Shown: positions 24,582 to 32,590 of the stretch, piece by piece | How the letters are laid out: each line of letters begins with the position of its first letter | Position numbering within the stretch: the stretch's first letter is position 1 | IMG/VR virus record: IMGVR_UViG_3300010379_000870 | Coordinates: 1 to 46,125 of that record | From: a virus | DNA: 46,125 bases | Direction: 5' to 3' (one strand) | Translations under genes and position numbers: made by a program | Notes under the pieces: generated by a model | Told to the model about the DNA's origin: nothing | The model's input: only the letters and a program-made list of their open reading frames with translations | The model's database searches: none

Positions 24582-25046
24582 TTACAATGCGGGGTAGATG
24601 ATCAGCAAAGGCGGACTTCCGGTCCCCGCGAGCCCGAGAATCACGTTCATCTTTGCGTCGAACGAGTATTTGACTTGCGACTGAACAGCCACTTCGTAAT
24701 GCACCTTCTCGATGCTCATCGGGATTTCCACAAAGCGTGGCGTTCCCAGCAGTGGCGACGACAGAAAATAGGTTAGGAACCCGCCCTGCCCGTTGCGGAT
24801 GCCGTAGTAGTCGTAAGGCGTGTTATCAATGTCCAAGTCGGCATTGATCGTTCCAGAAGCATCCTGCTTACCGGCGATGCGACCCGTGCCGGCGCCATTC
24901 AGGCCGGTGTGGGTCACATCAAAAAGCAAGCTGGAAATATCTACGTTATGGGACGTGACGTTCAGAAAGAAGGCGGTTGCGAAGCCGCTGCCTGTAAAGG
25001 GCGACCAGGCAACCGGGCACAGATCCCCGCGCTGGAAATTATTCAT
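24582..25046 (-). CDS. Major tail tube protein
   Basis: A 154-residue beta-rich protein starting MNNFQRGDLCPVAWSPFTGS after GGGAGG. The pattern ISSLLFDVTHTGLNGAGTGR, GTINADLDIDNTPY and VAVQSQVKYSFDAKMNVIL is consistent with the tube fold. It is called from its place just before G/GT and its size, which is common for this protein. Forms the tube through which DNA passes. Confidence 0.7.
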   Translation of the reverse strand: MNNFQRGDLCPVAWSPFTGSGFATAFFLNVTSHNVDISSLLFDVTHTGLNGAGTGRIAGKQDASGTINADLDIDNTPYDYYGIRNGQGGFLTYFLSSPLLGTPRFVEIPMSIEKVHYEVAVQSQVKYSFDAKMNVILGLAGTGSPPLLIIYPAL

Positions 25047-25092
25047 CGACGAACCTCCCTGTTAAAGTGCGGGAATCCTTCCCAAACGCATC

Positions 25093-25332
25093 TTAGAGTT
25101 TCTCCACTACCTCGATGGGAGTATGACACTGCTGACAAATATGTCCGCCGAAAGCCGACAGGCCAAAGAGCATGCCACACTTGGGACAGTGGGCCCTCAC
25201 ATGCTCTCGGCCGTTCTGTTTGGCCGGCGTGCCGACAACTTTCGCGGCATTGAGCGACTTGAAAAGCTCTTTGCGTTTCTGGAGCGCATCTTCCGGAGAT
25301 ACGCCCGGAGCAGTCAATACCGTGCTTTCCAT
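25093..25332 (-). CDS. Small zinc-ribbon protein
   Basis: A 79-residue protein. C-terminal half has HCPKCGMLFGLSAFGGHICQ and QCHTP, a C-x2-C / C-x2-C zinc ribbon. The N-terminal part is a charged helix (SPEDALQKRKELFKSLNAAK). RBS AAAGGA precedes the ATG. It is inserted between the tail terminator-like gene and the tail tube gene. Role unknown. Confidence 0.65.
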   Translation of the reverse strand: MESTVLTAPGVSPEDALQKRKELFKSLNAAKVVGTPAKQNGREHVRAHCPKCGMLFGLSAFGGHICQQCHTPIEVVEKL

Positions 25333-25345
25333 AGCGATATCCTTT

Positions 25346-25864
25346 CTAGTCCGTTCGCACAGACCAAACTTCGCCCTTGACGTTCGCTACCCAAATATCC
25401 TGACCAGCCTTCGCCGTGGGGTCCCTGGCGATGTCGCCATCGTTTTGAGGCCACCAACGACAGAACCTGGCTCCCGAGGGCATGGTCAGCGTGTAAGGCT
25501 GCCCTGGGATGCCAAGTTTCAGATTGAACATCGACAGCACCGCCAACTTCGCCGCGGCGATCACGCTGATGGGACCCACAGGAAGTCCGGCTTGCGCCTG
25601 GACTGCCGGAGCCAGCGGAGCCATCGACCCGGCAATCTTGATCGTCACGTTTCGATAATCGTAGTACACGCCTCCCGTTATGCGCTGGTTGTCTTTGCCC
25701 TTCGTGATCTCCAAAGTCGCGTAAGGCATCGCGATGACAGCCTTGCTGTCGGTCTTCCGGACCGTGTCCCACGTCGGCGGAAGCGGGAACAGCACGGAGA
25801 GGGACGGCGCTGCTTTCCAAAGGTTGATCACGGCATCGGCCGTATCACGATCTGCGTCGGTCAC
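25346..25864 (-). CDS. Tail terminator or completion-like protein
   Basis: A 172-residue alpha/beta protein, starting VTDADRDTADAVINLWKAAP (GTG) with GGA six bases before. A GTG further upstream at 25888 would lengthen the overlap with the CsrA-like gene. The helix followed by strands (YATLEITKGKD, VYYDYRNVTIKIAGS) is compatible with tail terminator folds. Its position between a gp10-like protein and the tail tube is where siphoviruses encode that protein. The call relies mostly on order. Confidence 0.55.
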   Translation of the reverse strand: MTDADRDTADAVINLWKAAPSLSVLFPLPPTWDTVRKTDSKAVIAMPYATLEITKGKDNQRITGGVYYDYRNVTIKIAGSMAPLAPAVQAQAGLPVGPISVIAAAKLAVLSMFNLKLGIPGQPYTLTMPSGARFCRWWPQNDGDIARDPTAKAGQDIWVANVKGEVWSVRTD

Positions 25865-26015
25865 GATCTTTCCTTTCGAGAGGCTCACCGTTTTGAATCA
25901 ACGTCCCTTCCGGTGCTTCGATTACCAGGACCGTGTTATGCGCCTCCTCCCAACTGATCCCGACGCGACAATCCCCTATCATGACCGTTTGGCCAGGTTT
26001 CAGCTTTTTTGCCAT
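25845..26015 (-). CDS. Small CsrA-like protein
   Basis: A 56-residue protein starting MAKKLKPGQTVMIGDCRVGI. The run KPGQTVMIGD followed by VLVIEAPEGTLI resembles the strands of CsrA (REGETIMIGD..., VRIGIEAP...). The RNA-binding HREE segment is replaced by GEPLERK, so RNA binding is not assured. Two starts are possible: ATG 26015 (AAGGA nine bases upstream) and ATG 26039 (AGAAGGA seven bases upstream, overlapping the previous gene). It overlaps the following gene by 20 bases. Confidence 0.5.
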   Translation of the reverse strand: MAKKLKPGQTVMIGDCRVGISWEEAHNTVLVIEAPEGTLIQNGEPLERKDRDRRRS

Positions 26016-26028
26016 TCTGCCCCGTCCT

Positions 26029-26559
26029 TCACGCAACATGTTCGGTTCCTTCTGCTGCGATCATTTCAAGAGCGGCCAGATTCTTCTCGATTGCCACGTC
26101 CATCCAGGGGCGGGGCTTGATTTGCCCTTGCTCCACGCTATGGCGCCACAGGAAAGCGTCGGCTGCTTTCGAGAAGAACCGCAATGCGTTCGAGCCGGAT
26201 GGCTGGATGATCTTTCCGCCTTCAACCCCGGTCTGAAGGGCCAGCATGTGTTTGCCGTTCTCGTTCACGCCGCCGTACAGCGCCATGTTGTCCTTGTCTT
26301 CCTCGAAAGTAATCTGATCCCGGCCCGAACCGCTGATCGCCCGGGGTGCCTCGCCGGCCTTACTGGGGTTCAGGTAGACCGGCTCCGTGATGCACGCTCC
26401 ATGCAGCTTGTACTTCATGTCCTCGCCGGCATTCGAGATGCCTACCAGGTCCTTGGCCTTCTCGACCCAGAACTTGGCCACCTGCACGAGGTTTGCATAG
26501 GCCGTCTCGAAGACCGCTTGCAACACCTCATCATGGCACTCCACCTTGCCTTCGATCAT
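26029..26559 (-). CDS. HK97 gp10-like head-tail completion protein
   Basis: A 176-residue protein. An N-terminal helix with VLQAVFETAYANLVQVAKFW and the C-terminal RPWMDVAIEKNLAALEMIAA (arginine-proline-aromatic then helix) is typical of the gp10/neck-protein family. The position after the head-closure candidate agrees. Overlaps previous stop by ATGA. It probably joins head and tail. Confidence 0.65.
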   Translation of the reverse strand: MIEGKVECHDEVLQAVFETAYANLVQVAKFWVEKAKDLVGISNAGEDMKYKLHGACITEPVYLNPSKAGEAPRAISGSGRDQITFEEDKDNMALYGGVNENGKHMLALQTGVEGGKIIQPSGSNALRFFSKAADAFLWRHSVEQGQIKPRPWMDVAIEKNLAALEMIAAEGTEHVA

Positions 26560-27245
26560 GGGCGCAACCTCGCTTCGATCACGGGAAGTTGATCAATTAG
26601 CTGGGCATCGTGGTACGTCACCATGTCCAGGTACTGGGGAGCCAGCGAGCCGCGCGGCGTCCATTTGATCCGGTCTTCCGCGACGTTCACGGCCAGTTGC
26701 ATGGACACATAAACTGCATAGGAGCCCTCCACGGCATGGATAAGGCGCTGGTCCGTTATGGCTTCGTTCAGGACCTGCACGCGGCAGGGGAGGTTCGCGT
26801 ACGGCGTCTGCCCGCCAACCGGCGGGAACGTCTTAACGACCGCCCCGGTGTCGTCAGTTGACAGAGTTGCCCGTTCGATGTTCACCAGATCCTGGAGATC
26901 GTAGGCAATAATCGGGTCACGGCAGATCGTCTGCCAGACCTGGAAACCGTTCGCGTCTTTGCATTGACCGTTGACCTGGAGGACCGTGTAGGCCGTATTC
27001 GAGCCGTCCGTGATCACGTCGGCCGGCTTCGGGACGGTCCCGGCCGGCAACTGGGCGTTCGGAATGAGGAACGTCAGGTCGAGTCCCGTGTACGCCCCAC
27101 CCGACTTGGCGATCTCCTTATTGCTGAGTTGACCGCGTAAGACGATCCCGAGCGTGCAGGTCATGTTGCCCTTGCGCGTGGATTGGAGTGTCACGGACTC
27201 CACGTTATCCCAACAAAGATAGTCATTGCTCAGGTCAAGCTGCAC
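26556..27245 (-). CDS. Head closure or neck protein
   Basis: A 229-residue protein with GTG start (GAGGG upstream). Beta-rich pattern: VESVTLQSTRKGNMTCTLGI, DLTFLIPNAQLP, YTVLQVNGQCKDANGFQVW. Such short-strand modules with a measured-position clause (ADVITDGSNTAYTVLQV) recall head-tail joining proteins. It is coupled to the gp10-like gene. The call depends on order. Confidence 0.5.
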   Translation of the reverse strand: MQLDLSNDYLCWDNVESVTLQSTRKGNMTCTLGIVLRGQLSNKEIAKSGGAYTGLDLTFLIPNAQLPAGTVPKPADVITDGSNTAYTVLQVNGQCKDANGFQVWQTICRDPIIAYDLQDLVNIERATLSTDDTGAVVKTFPPVGGQTPYANLPCRVQVLNEAITDQRLIHAVEGSYAVYVSMQLAVNVAEDRIKWTPRGSLAPQYLDMVTYHDAQLIDQLPVIEARLRP

Positions 27246-27321
27246 GACTGCCCTCTCTTAAGGGAGTAGACAGTAGACAGTAGGCAGTAAGCGCAATTCC
27301 CAACTGCCTGCTTTCTGCTGT
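27246..27321. repeat. Short inverted repeat of CAGTAGGCAGT type
   Basis: GTAGACAGTAGACAGTAGGC near 27267-27287 is partly complementary to ACTGCCTGCTTTCTGCTG near 27302-27319. It fills the gap between two phage genes, so it may modulate read-through. Confidence 0.55.
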
Positions 27322-27741
27322 TCACACAAACGTCTGCAATGTTGAAATCTTGAAACTCACGTTGAATGCTTCCCCGGTGACTGGGGTGAATCGCGCGTCA
27401 GCTTGGAATATGTCACCGCTGTTCGCAAAGCACGACGCGGGCACTACGAAGTTGAAGTTGTAGCCCCACAGGCCGTCTGGGCCGGGATTTGCCTGGCTGT
27501 CCTGCGTCCACGGCAACACCTGTTGCAAGCCGTTAGAGATCACCGAGCTGATGCTCGGGTTGTACGTGTTAACAGGCCCGGAGCCCGTGGCCAGAACCTG
27601 CGTCAGATCGGTCACAACAACCTGGACGGCGCTTATCGTCGCCTGCGTGATCAACACGCCGCCCTGACCGACGATGCGCGCCATGAGCAGTACGCCGGAA
27701 TGACCGGGGACAGCCTGGGTTGTGATCAGCGGCAGCGTCAT
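27322..27741 (-). CDS. Phage structural protein, unassigned
   Basis: A 139-residue beta-rich protein starting MTLPLITTQAVPGHSGVLLM. Features: VQVVVTDLTQVLATGSG, DGLWGYNFNFVVPASCFANS, VTGEAFNVSFKISTLQTF, a sandwich-like pattern. Translationally coupled (ATGA) to the large repeat gene. Perhaps a decoration or fibre-base protein. Confidence 0.55.
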   Translation of the reverse strand: MTLPLITTQAVPGHSGVLLMARIVGQGGVLITQATISAVQVVVTDLTQVLATGSGPVNTYNPSISSVISNGLQQVLPWTQDSQANPGPDGLWGYNFNFVVPASCFANSGDIFQADARFTPVTGEAFNVSFKISTLQTFV

Positions 27742-30323
27742 AAGTTCACCGCTTGTCCTTGCATCGCACCCGCCACGAATATTTGCCCAGCAACCGCAAA
27801 GTATGGCCCGGCCACAATGATCACGTTAGCGCCTTGCCAGGATGGGGATACGTTGCCATCCGTGATTGCGGCGGCACAGATCCTGATCGTTGACCACAGC
27901 CCGGACGGAACCTGTTCTTGGCCCTGCCAGGCACCGTAGGGCGCGGCATCGGTGGTCCAGGCGAGGACCGGCTCCGAGCCGCCTTGGCGGCTGATCTGGC
28001 GCTGCCTAGGCCCCGGCTGAGGATCGATAGCCCATGCGTGTACGATTGCCACGTCGCCGACAAGGAGGACTGGCCCAATAGTCCCGGTATCGGCCCGGCG
28101 CGGCGGAGGGAACAGGGGAACAAGAGTTTGTCCCTCCCATACCCGCGCCTGGGTCGGGTCGAGAGTCCAAACGGCCATTCCCGCGGTATCCTGCTGTGTA
28201 AACGACTTGGCAATCTGCATCCGTACCGGTAAGCCGAGCGCTTGTGATTCCCACGCCTGGAGGGTACTTACGTCTTCCACGAACGGCGTCAGCTTGATTT
28301 CAAAATCGCCCGGGGCGATCGGGCGACGTTGGCGTACCGGGTATTGCGAAGCCACATCGAAGGGCAGCATCGGCGGTACTTGCGCGGGAGCGTAAGCCTC
28401 AAGTGCTGCCGACCATGTCTGCTGCACTTCGCGCCGCTGCGTACCCGGTGCCTGCGCTTGCCCTTGCCAGACCACGAACAGGTTGAAGTCCTGATCGGGA
28501 GGCAAAATGGGTTGGGCTAGTGGCGTACCCAACGCAACCACGCGGCGGGCCGGAACAGTAGGCGATGGTTGGTCCCAGTGGAATTCGGTCAGATCGATAG
28601 TAAATTGCAGCGTACTCACCGTCTCCGGGCCCGGCGTTCGATAGGGCAGCCTCGGTAACGGTCCCACAGCCGGCGTGTTCCACGTCTGGACGGTGCTGAT
28701 GGTTTCCTCGAAGGGCACGATACGTTCGACCACATCCGTCATTAGCACCGGCCTGCGCTGACGCACAGGGGATTGTGCGGCCACGTCGAACGCCATCATG
28801 GGCGGCAGTTGAGCAGGGGCCGTGATGCTCAATTCGTGCTGATGTGACGGCTGCGGATTCAGGCGTAGCGGTCTGATCGGCTGCGTCTGCTGCACGTTCC
28901 AAACCTGTAGCACATCTTCCAGGACCTCGACAAGTACGGTCGGCGTGCGGTCCATGCCGCCAGCAATGATTGGCCTGAACCAAGCCCGTCGCGACGGGCC
29001 TGGCTGCTGCACGTCGTAAGCGTGGTTCGTTTCAAAAAGCACGGTCGTTGCGGCTACGGCCACGAAGGAGTCCATGGAGTAGCGGCGGTTCGATTGCCGT
29101 TGCGATGCGAAAACCGGCATCGGGTAGGACGGCACGTCGAGCGGAGGCACGTTCTGGGCAGCATCGCCGGGATAGGGAAACGTTACGTGGATCTCGGGAC
29201 CGCTACGAAGGTAGGTTTGCCGTGGCGCACGCTCATAGGTTCCGCGCCAGAAGGATTCGGCCTGCGTCGGCCCCGACCAGTCGGGATAAATCGGCCAGAC
29301 CGTAGTAGCGTCAGGTCGAACCGGGACGAACGCCCGACTTGTCGGCTTCTCAGGAGGCACTTGTGTCCAGCCTGGAGTGAGAGGCAGCACCGGCAAGATC
29401 GCTTGCGCCGTCGGATCGGCGTGGAACATATCTGGACGCGTCGGCCTACTCATCATGCGGAAGGATTCATAAGGATATTCGACCGGCTGATGGTCGAACT
29501 CCACAGGATTGGCTAGCGGCTTGAACGGGTCCGTCAGGAACCAGGCCTGCGTAGGGTCCATATATGCTTGCGCGTTGCAGACGGTTGCTTGTTCTCTGCG
29601 CATCTGCTGCCAGCTCGGTTCGGGGATCTCAGGTTGAGGTAAGAAGAATCCCTGGCTGAGATCGTATGCGCCTTGAAATGCAAGGGTCACACCAGAAGGC
29701 GTCGCGATAAACGACTGTGCACTGGACGTTGTTGCGCCTTCGCTGGTAATTGCCGTCGTTCCTGAATCGTACACGTTGGTGGCTGGAGAAGTGGAAGCGT
29801 CGTGAAGCCAGATTCCCAATTCAAAGACCAAATAATCACCCGCCACTGCTGTGGCAGATGCGCCAGACAACGAGTTCGACCAGTTAGTAAGTTCGAAAGT
29901 TGTGCCAGCCAGTCCGTTAAAGGCTTGAAGAGCAATGATCGCAGCACGTATAGCGCCGGTACTGCCGTTAACCAGGTAAAGAGCTATCGAGTTTTCCCAT
30001 TTGTTAGTAACGCCAGCCCCTGCAAACGATCCCGCAACGCCAATACTCCAATTCCCCGAAGGAATGGTTTGCGCTGTAAGAGGGTTGGAGATGTACTGCT
30101 GGTGAGCAAGGTACGCTGAGCCAGTTGTCGTAGTCCACGTTCCGCCAACGAAGTTCTGACTCGATCCCGAACTGGTGCTGAGGTAAGCGGCGAAAGACGA
30201 TCCGTAATTTGAGTTGGACTGATTGTATGAGCCCAAATAGCCAGATGGGTACGTGCTGATAGGCGGGCTAACATTGCTGCTGGCCGGCTGATTTGATCGA
30301 AGGTAAAGGGTCGTTGAGGACAC
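27738..30323 (-). CDS. Large repeat-containing structural protein
   Basis: An 861-residue protein. Residues about 1-230 are Ser/Thr/Asn-rich and beta-sheet-like (TIPSGNWSIGVAGSFAG, YLVFELGIWLHDASTSP), resembling a lectin/jelly-roll domain. The remainder consists of degenerate repeats; the clearest two begin PPMMAFDVAAQSPVRQRRPV and PPMLPFDVASQYPVRQRRPI and each contains a VSTLQ/ISTVQ-W motif about 30 residues later. Pro, Trp and Arg recur as in fibre shafts. GTG start; 3 bases after previous stop. Possible head fibre or host-binding fibre; not confirmed. Confidence 0.6.
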   Translation of the reverse strand: MSSTTLYLRSNQPASSNVSPPISTYPSGYLGSYNQSNSNYGSSFAAYLSTSSGSSQNFVGGTWTTTTGSAYLAHQQYISNPLTAQTIPSGNWSIGVAGSFAGAGVTNKWENSIALYLVNGSTGAIRAAIIALQAFNGLAGTTFELTNWSNSLSGASATAVAGDYLVFELGIWLHDASTSPATNVYDSGTTAITSEGATTSSAQSFIATPSGVTLAFQGAYDLSQGFFLPQPEIPEPSWQQMRREQATVCNAQAYMDPTQAWFLTDPFKPLANPVEFDHQPVEYPYESFRMMSRPTRPDMFHADPTAQAILPVLPLTPGWTQVPPEKPTSRAFVPVRPDATTVWPIYPDWSGPTQAESFWRGTYERAPRQTYLRSGPEIHVTFPYPGDAAQNVPPLDVPSYPMPVFASQRQSNRRYSMDSFVAVAATTVLFETNHAYDVQQPGPSRRAWFRPIIAGGMDRTPTVLVEVLEDVLQVWNVQQTQPIRPLRLNPQPSHQHELSITAPAQLPPMMAFDVAAQSPVRQRRPVLMTDVVERIVPFEETISTVQTWNTPAVGPLPRLPYRTPGPETVSTLQFTIDLTEFHWDQPSPTVPARRVVALGTPLAQPILPPDQDFNLFVVWQGQAQAPGTQRREVQQTWSAALEAYAPAQVPPMLPFDVASQYPVRQRRPIAPGDFEIKLTPFVEDVSTLQAWESQALGLPVRMQIAKSFTQQDTAGMAVWTLDPTQARVWEGQTLVPLFPPPRRADTGTIGPVLLVGDVAIVHAWAIDPQPGPRQRQISRQGGSEPVLAWTTDAAPYGAWQGQEQVPSGLWSTIRICAAAITDGNVSPSWQGANVIIVAGPYFAVAGQIFVAGAMQGQAVNL

Positions 30324-30326
30324 GAA

Positions 30327-30686
30327 TCACCCCAGAATCACGCCGCCCGGACTTAGCGCTTTCGGCATCGCCGCCCAAATCGGCATCGAAAGCCTGTCGC
30401 GGCCCGCTTCCATGTTTTCGATCTGACGTTCCATCGGGACGCACGCATCACATGCTTGCTGTCCACAGGTAAACCCGCTGCAACGCATGCACCAACCACG
30501 CCGGCGGCCGCTCCCCTTGACCCATAACCAGTGCCCGCCGCAGTGGCAGCACATGACCATTTCGCGTTCGACAACGCGGTCGCTGTCAATGGACGTGGAG
30601 ATCAAGACGGAGCCGGTCGCTCCACGCGGCTTGCACGCGGGCACGCCGATCAAGCTGTCTCGGTAGTCTTCGATGGTGCCGATCAT
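30327..30686 (-). CDS. Zinc-binding phage protein
   Basis: A 119-residue protein starting MIGTIEDYRDSLIGVPACKP. Cysteines: MCCHCGGHWLW, WCMRCSGFTC and ACDACVPME form two or more zinc sites. The ATG at 30686 overlaps the upstream stop by ATGA, and is preferred over the ATG 39 bases upstream. The pattern, CxxCGxxW...CxxCxGxxC, is like phage zinc-ribbon proteins of unknown role. Confidence 0.65.
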   Translation of the reverse strand: MIGTIEDYRDSLIGVPACKPRGATGSVLISTSIDSDRVVEREMVMCCHCGGHWLWVKGSGRRRGWCMRCSGFTCGQQACDACVPMERQIENMEAGRDRLSMPIWAAMPKALSPGGVILG

Positions 30687-31273
30687 ACGAGGTTGTATTC
30701 GCCAAGAGTTTCTTCCGCGGGCCAAGCCAGGATGCCGCCCAGGCCCACGAAATCGTCCAATGCTGCCCGCTTGTTTTTGCCTGAACCGTGAATGCCACCA
30801 TGTACCAGGTGCCAGATGCCCGTTTGCTTATCCTCCAACAGCCCGACGGGATTGACGATCAGCTCGCGCTGCCAGCGCTCAAAGACCACCGGTCGCCACT
30901 TCAGCAAGCAATCGTGGCAGCACAGGCGCACGCCCGGCTTCTCTTCCGTGCCTGCAACGTCTTCGTCGGTGAGACGGATCGCGTGCAGCACGCCGTTTTC
31001 GCCAGGGTCTTGATCCTCGCGGGCGTAATTGTCGCAGAGTGCACAGTACATGCGACTGAGCGGGCTGTGGATGGACCGCTCGGGCATGCGCAGCGTCTGC
31101 CAGCGCTCCGGCGCGATGATTTTCAGGCAGTCATTGCAGACTTGATATCCGCCCGCAGGCGGAGAAATGAATCCCACCCACAGGACGTTCTCCTGACCAT
31201 GCGGAATTTGCACGTCCACGCCGGGGTCGTGCGCCCGAAATGCCAGTTTGCAAGATGGACAGATACGCGCCAT
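30683..31273 (-). CDS. Zinc-ribbon phage protein
   Basis: A 196-residue protein starting MARICPSCKLAFRAHDPGVD. Four Cys pairs are visible: CPSC, VCNDC, YCALCDN and LCCHDC. A GGA-type RBS precedes the start. It could be a structural zinc protein or nucleic-acid binder. The following gene is coupled to it. No family was recognised. Confidence 0.6.
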   Translation of the reverse strand: MARICPSCKLAFRAHDPGVDVQIPHGQENVLWVGFISPPAGGYQVCNDCLKIIAPERWQTLRMPERSIHSPLSRMYCALCDNYAREDQDPGENGVLHAIRLTDEDVAGTEEKPGVRLCCHDCLLKWRPVVFERWQRELIVNPVGLLEDKQTGIWHLVHGGIHGSGKNKRAALDDFVGLGGILAWPAEETLGEYNLV

Positions 31274-31280
31274 GGTTCCT

Positions 31281-31395
31281 CAAGTGGGGTTAGGGGCTAG
31301 AGACTAGGGGCTAGGGCGCAAGGGGGGCTCTGTGGCCTTTTATTGCGCCATCAACGAGCGAAGCTCTTCGACTCTCTCGCCCCTAGCCCCTATTC
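31281..31395. repeat. Inverted repeat of GGGGCTAGGG words
   Basis: GGGTTAGGGGCTAGAGACTA near 31288 and CGCCCCTAGCCCCTATTCCC near 31378 are imperfect complements. Related words occur at about 2195-2215 and 7528-7565. No gene lies in 31274-31403. Confidence 0.6.
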
Positions 31396-31403
31396 CCTCC
31401 TCT

Positions 31404-31868
31404 CTACTCTCCAAAGTGCAAGGTCATGTTGATATTGCCGGTGAACGAAGCGTTCGTGGCCCACATTCCAATACCGTTATTGGCTGTTGCGGGCGTAATC
31501 ATCGGGCCGTTCGGATCGGCGATCCAGCGATGCGTCGCACGCTGGTTCAAGGCGACGTAGAACAGGATCGTGTTCGACGTGTAGGTGGGGTCCGTGGAAT
31601 TGTTCTGCACCGAGGTGCTGGTCGGGTTAGTCGGGTCGCCCGGGTCGAGCGCGGTGGGGCTCGTGGTGCTGCCGCCGGTGCCGGCCGCCGTGTACCTCTG
31701 CGCTTCCCAGAGGATCGCGTTATCCGCGGGCGTAGCCGAGCTGCCAATGATGATGTCATACCAGAACGGGCGCACCGCCGTAGTCGCCGTGACGCCGATA
31801 ATGGTTTGCGGGGCCGTAGCCGCGCAAGCCCGTTGACCCCAGATGCTGTAACGTCGTCCTAAAGCCAT
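31404..31868 (-). CDS. Phage decoration or structural protein, unassigned
   Basis: A 154-residue beta-rich protein starting MALGRRYSIWGQRACAATAP. Composition is rich in Ala, Thr, Asn and Pro. A central loop (TSPTALDPGDPTNPTSTSVQ) resembles linker sequence of surface spikes. RBS GGAAGGTGA. Its position between capsid and zinc proteins suggests a capsid-decorating role, unconfirmed. Confidence 0.55.
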   Translation of the reverse strand: MALGRRYSIWGQRACAATAPQTIIGVTATTAVRPFWYDIIIGSSATPADNAILWEAQRYTAAGTGGSTTSPTALDPGDPTNPTSTSVQNNSTDPTYTSNTILFYVALNQRATHRWIADPNGPMITPATANNGIGMWATNASFTGNINMTLHFGE

Positions 31869-31894
31869 GAGTCACCTTCCTTGGTATGGTCCGC

Positions 31895-32230
31895 TTATTG
31901 CGGAGCGAGTAGGTAATTGACGTAGCCGCTGACTTGGGTGTTGGCCCCGAGATTCAGCACTAAGCTGTTTCCCGCTGTCGTTTCGAAGTGCCCCACCGTC
32001 AGCCCCCCTGCCTGGGGAGGAACCCAGCCAGGGTAAAGGCCCGATGTGCTTACGCTCATCGGTCCGGTCAAGGCGGTCGAGCCGTCCTTCCAGGTGCACG
32101 CCACCGCTGCCGTTGGCTGCAGCACGAAATTCAAGACGCGGATAACCTTGCCGGCCACACCCGTCACGATGACATTGTCGCCGGAGGTTGCTACATTTAC
32201 GACCGCGGATGTCAATGATTGATTAGCCAC
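31895..32230 (-). CDS. Phage decoration or head-fibre-like protein
   Basis: A 111-residue protein, GTG start preferred over a TTG one codon earlier because GAGG lies five bases before it. Strand-rich: SAVVNVATSGDNVIVTG, GKVIRVLNFVLQPTAA, SLVLNLGANTQVSGYVNYL. The pattern is common among small phage structural proteins following the major capsid protein. Overlaps the previous stop by 8 bases. Confidence 0.55.
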   Translation of the reverse strand: MANQSLTSAVVNVATSGDNVIVTGVAGKVIRVLNFVLQPTAAVACTWKDGSTALTGPMSVSTSGLYPGWVPPQAGGLTVGHFETTAGNSLVLNLGANTQVSGYVNYLLAPQ

Positions 32231-32510
32231 CAATGCCTCGCGTTACGAGCTGAAAAGGACCGCCTTCGTCCTGGATACGCTGCCGCAGCGTATCCATCGA
32301 ATCGATGATGAATTTCTGATATCCGACCCAGTCGTAGTTCTTGCCGTCCGCACTGTAGGTCGGCTTGGGCGTGACCACGCCGGCATTCGTCGCCGCCAGC
32401 ACGACCGCCTCGATGTTCGCCTGACTTGGGTTGGCGATGACCTGCGTGAGCGCCACCAGGACCAGGCTGTAGTTCGTGTACGCGGTGGTGAGATTGTCAA
32501 CGATTGCCAT
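32223..32510 (-). CDS. Small helical phage protein
   Basis: A 95-residue protein (MAIVDNLTTAYTNYSLVLVA...). A helical N-terminal half with QVIANPSQANIEAVVLAATN, then a domain ending PTYSADGKNYDWVGYQKFII and DSMDTLRQRIQDEGG. Follows the capsid gene. Role unknown. Confidence 0.55.
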   Translation of the reverse strand: MAIVDNLTTAYTNYSLVLVALTQVIANPSQANIEAVVLAATNAGVVTPKPTYSADGKNYDWVGYQKFIIDSMDTLRQRIQDEGGPFQLVTRGIGG

Positions 32511-32590
32511 CTGCTGTGCCCTTAGTGGTCAGCGACCCTATCGTTGTTCCCGTCGCTCCCGCTTCGGGGGCGAGAGAGCGAAGCTGGCCA

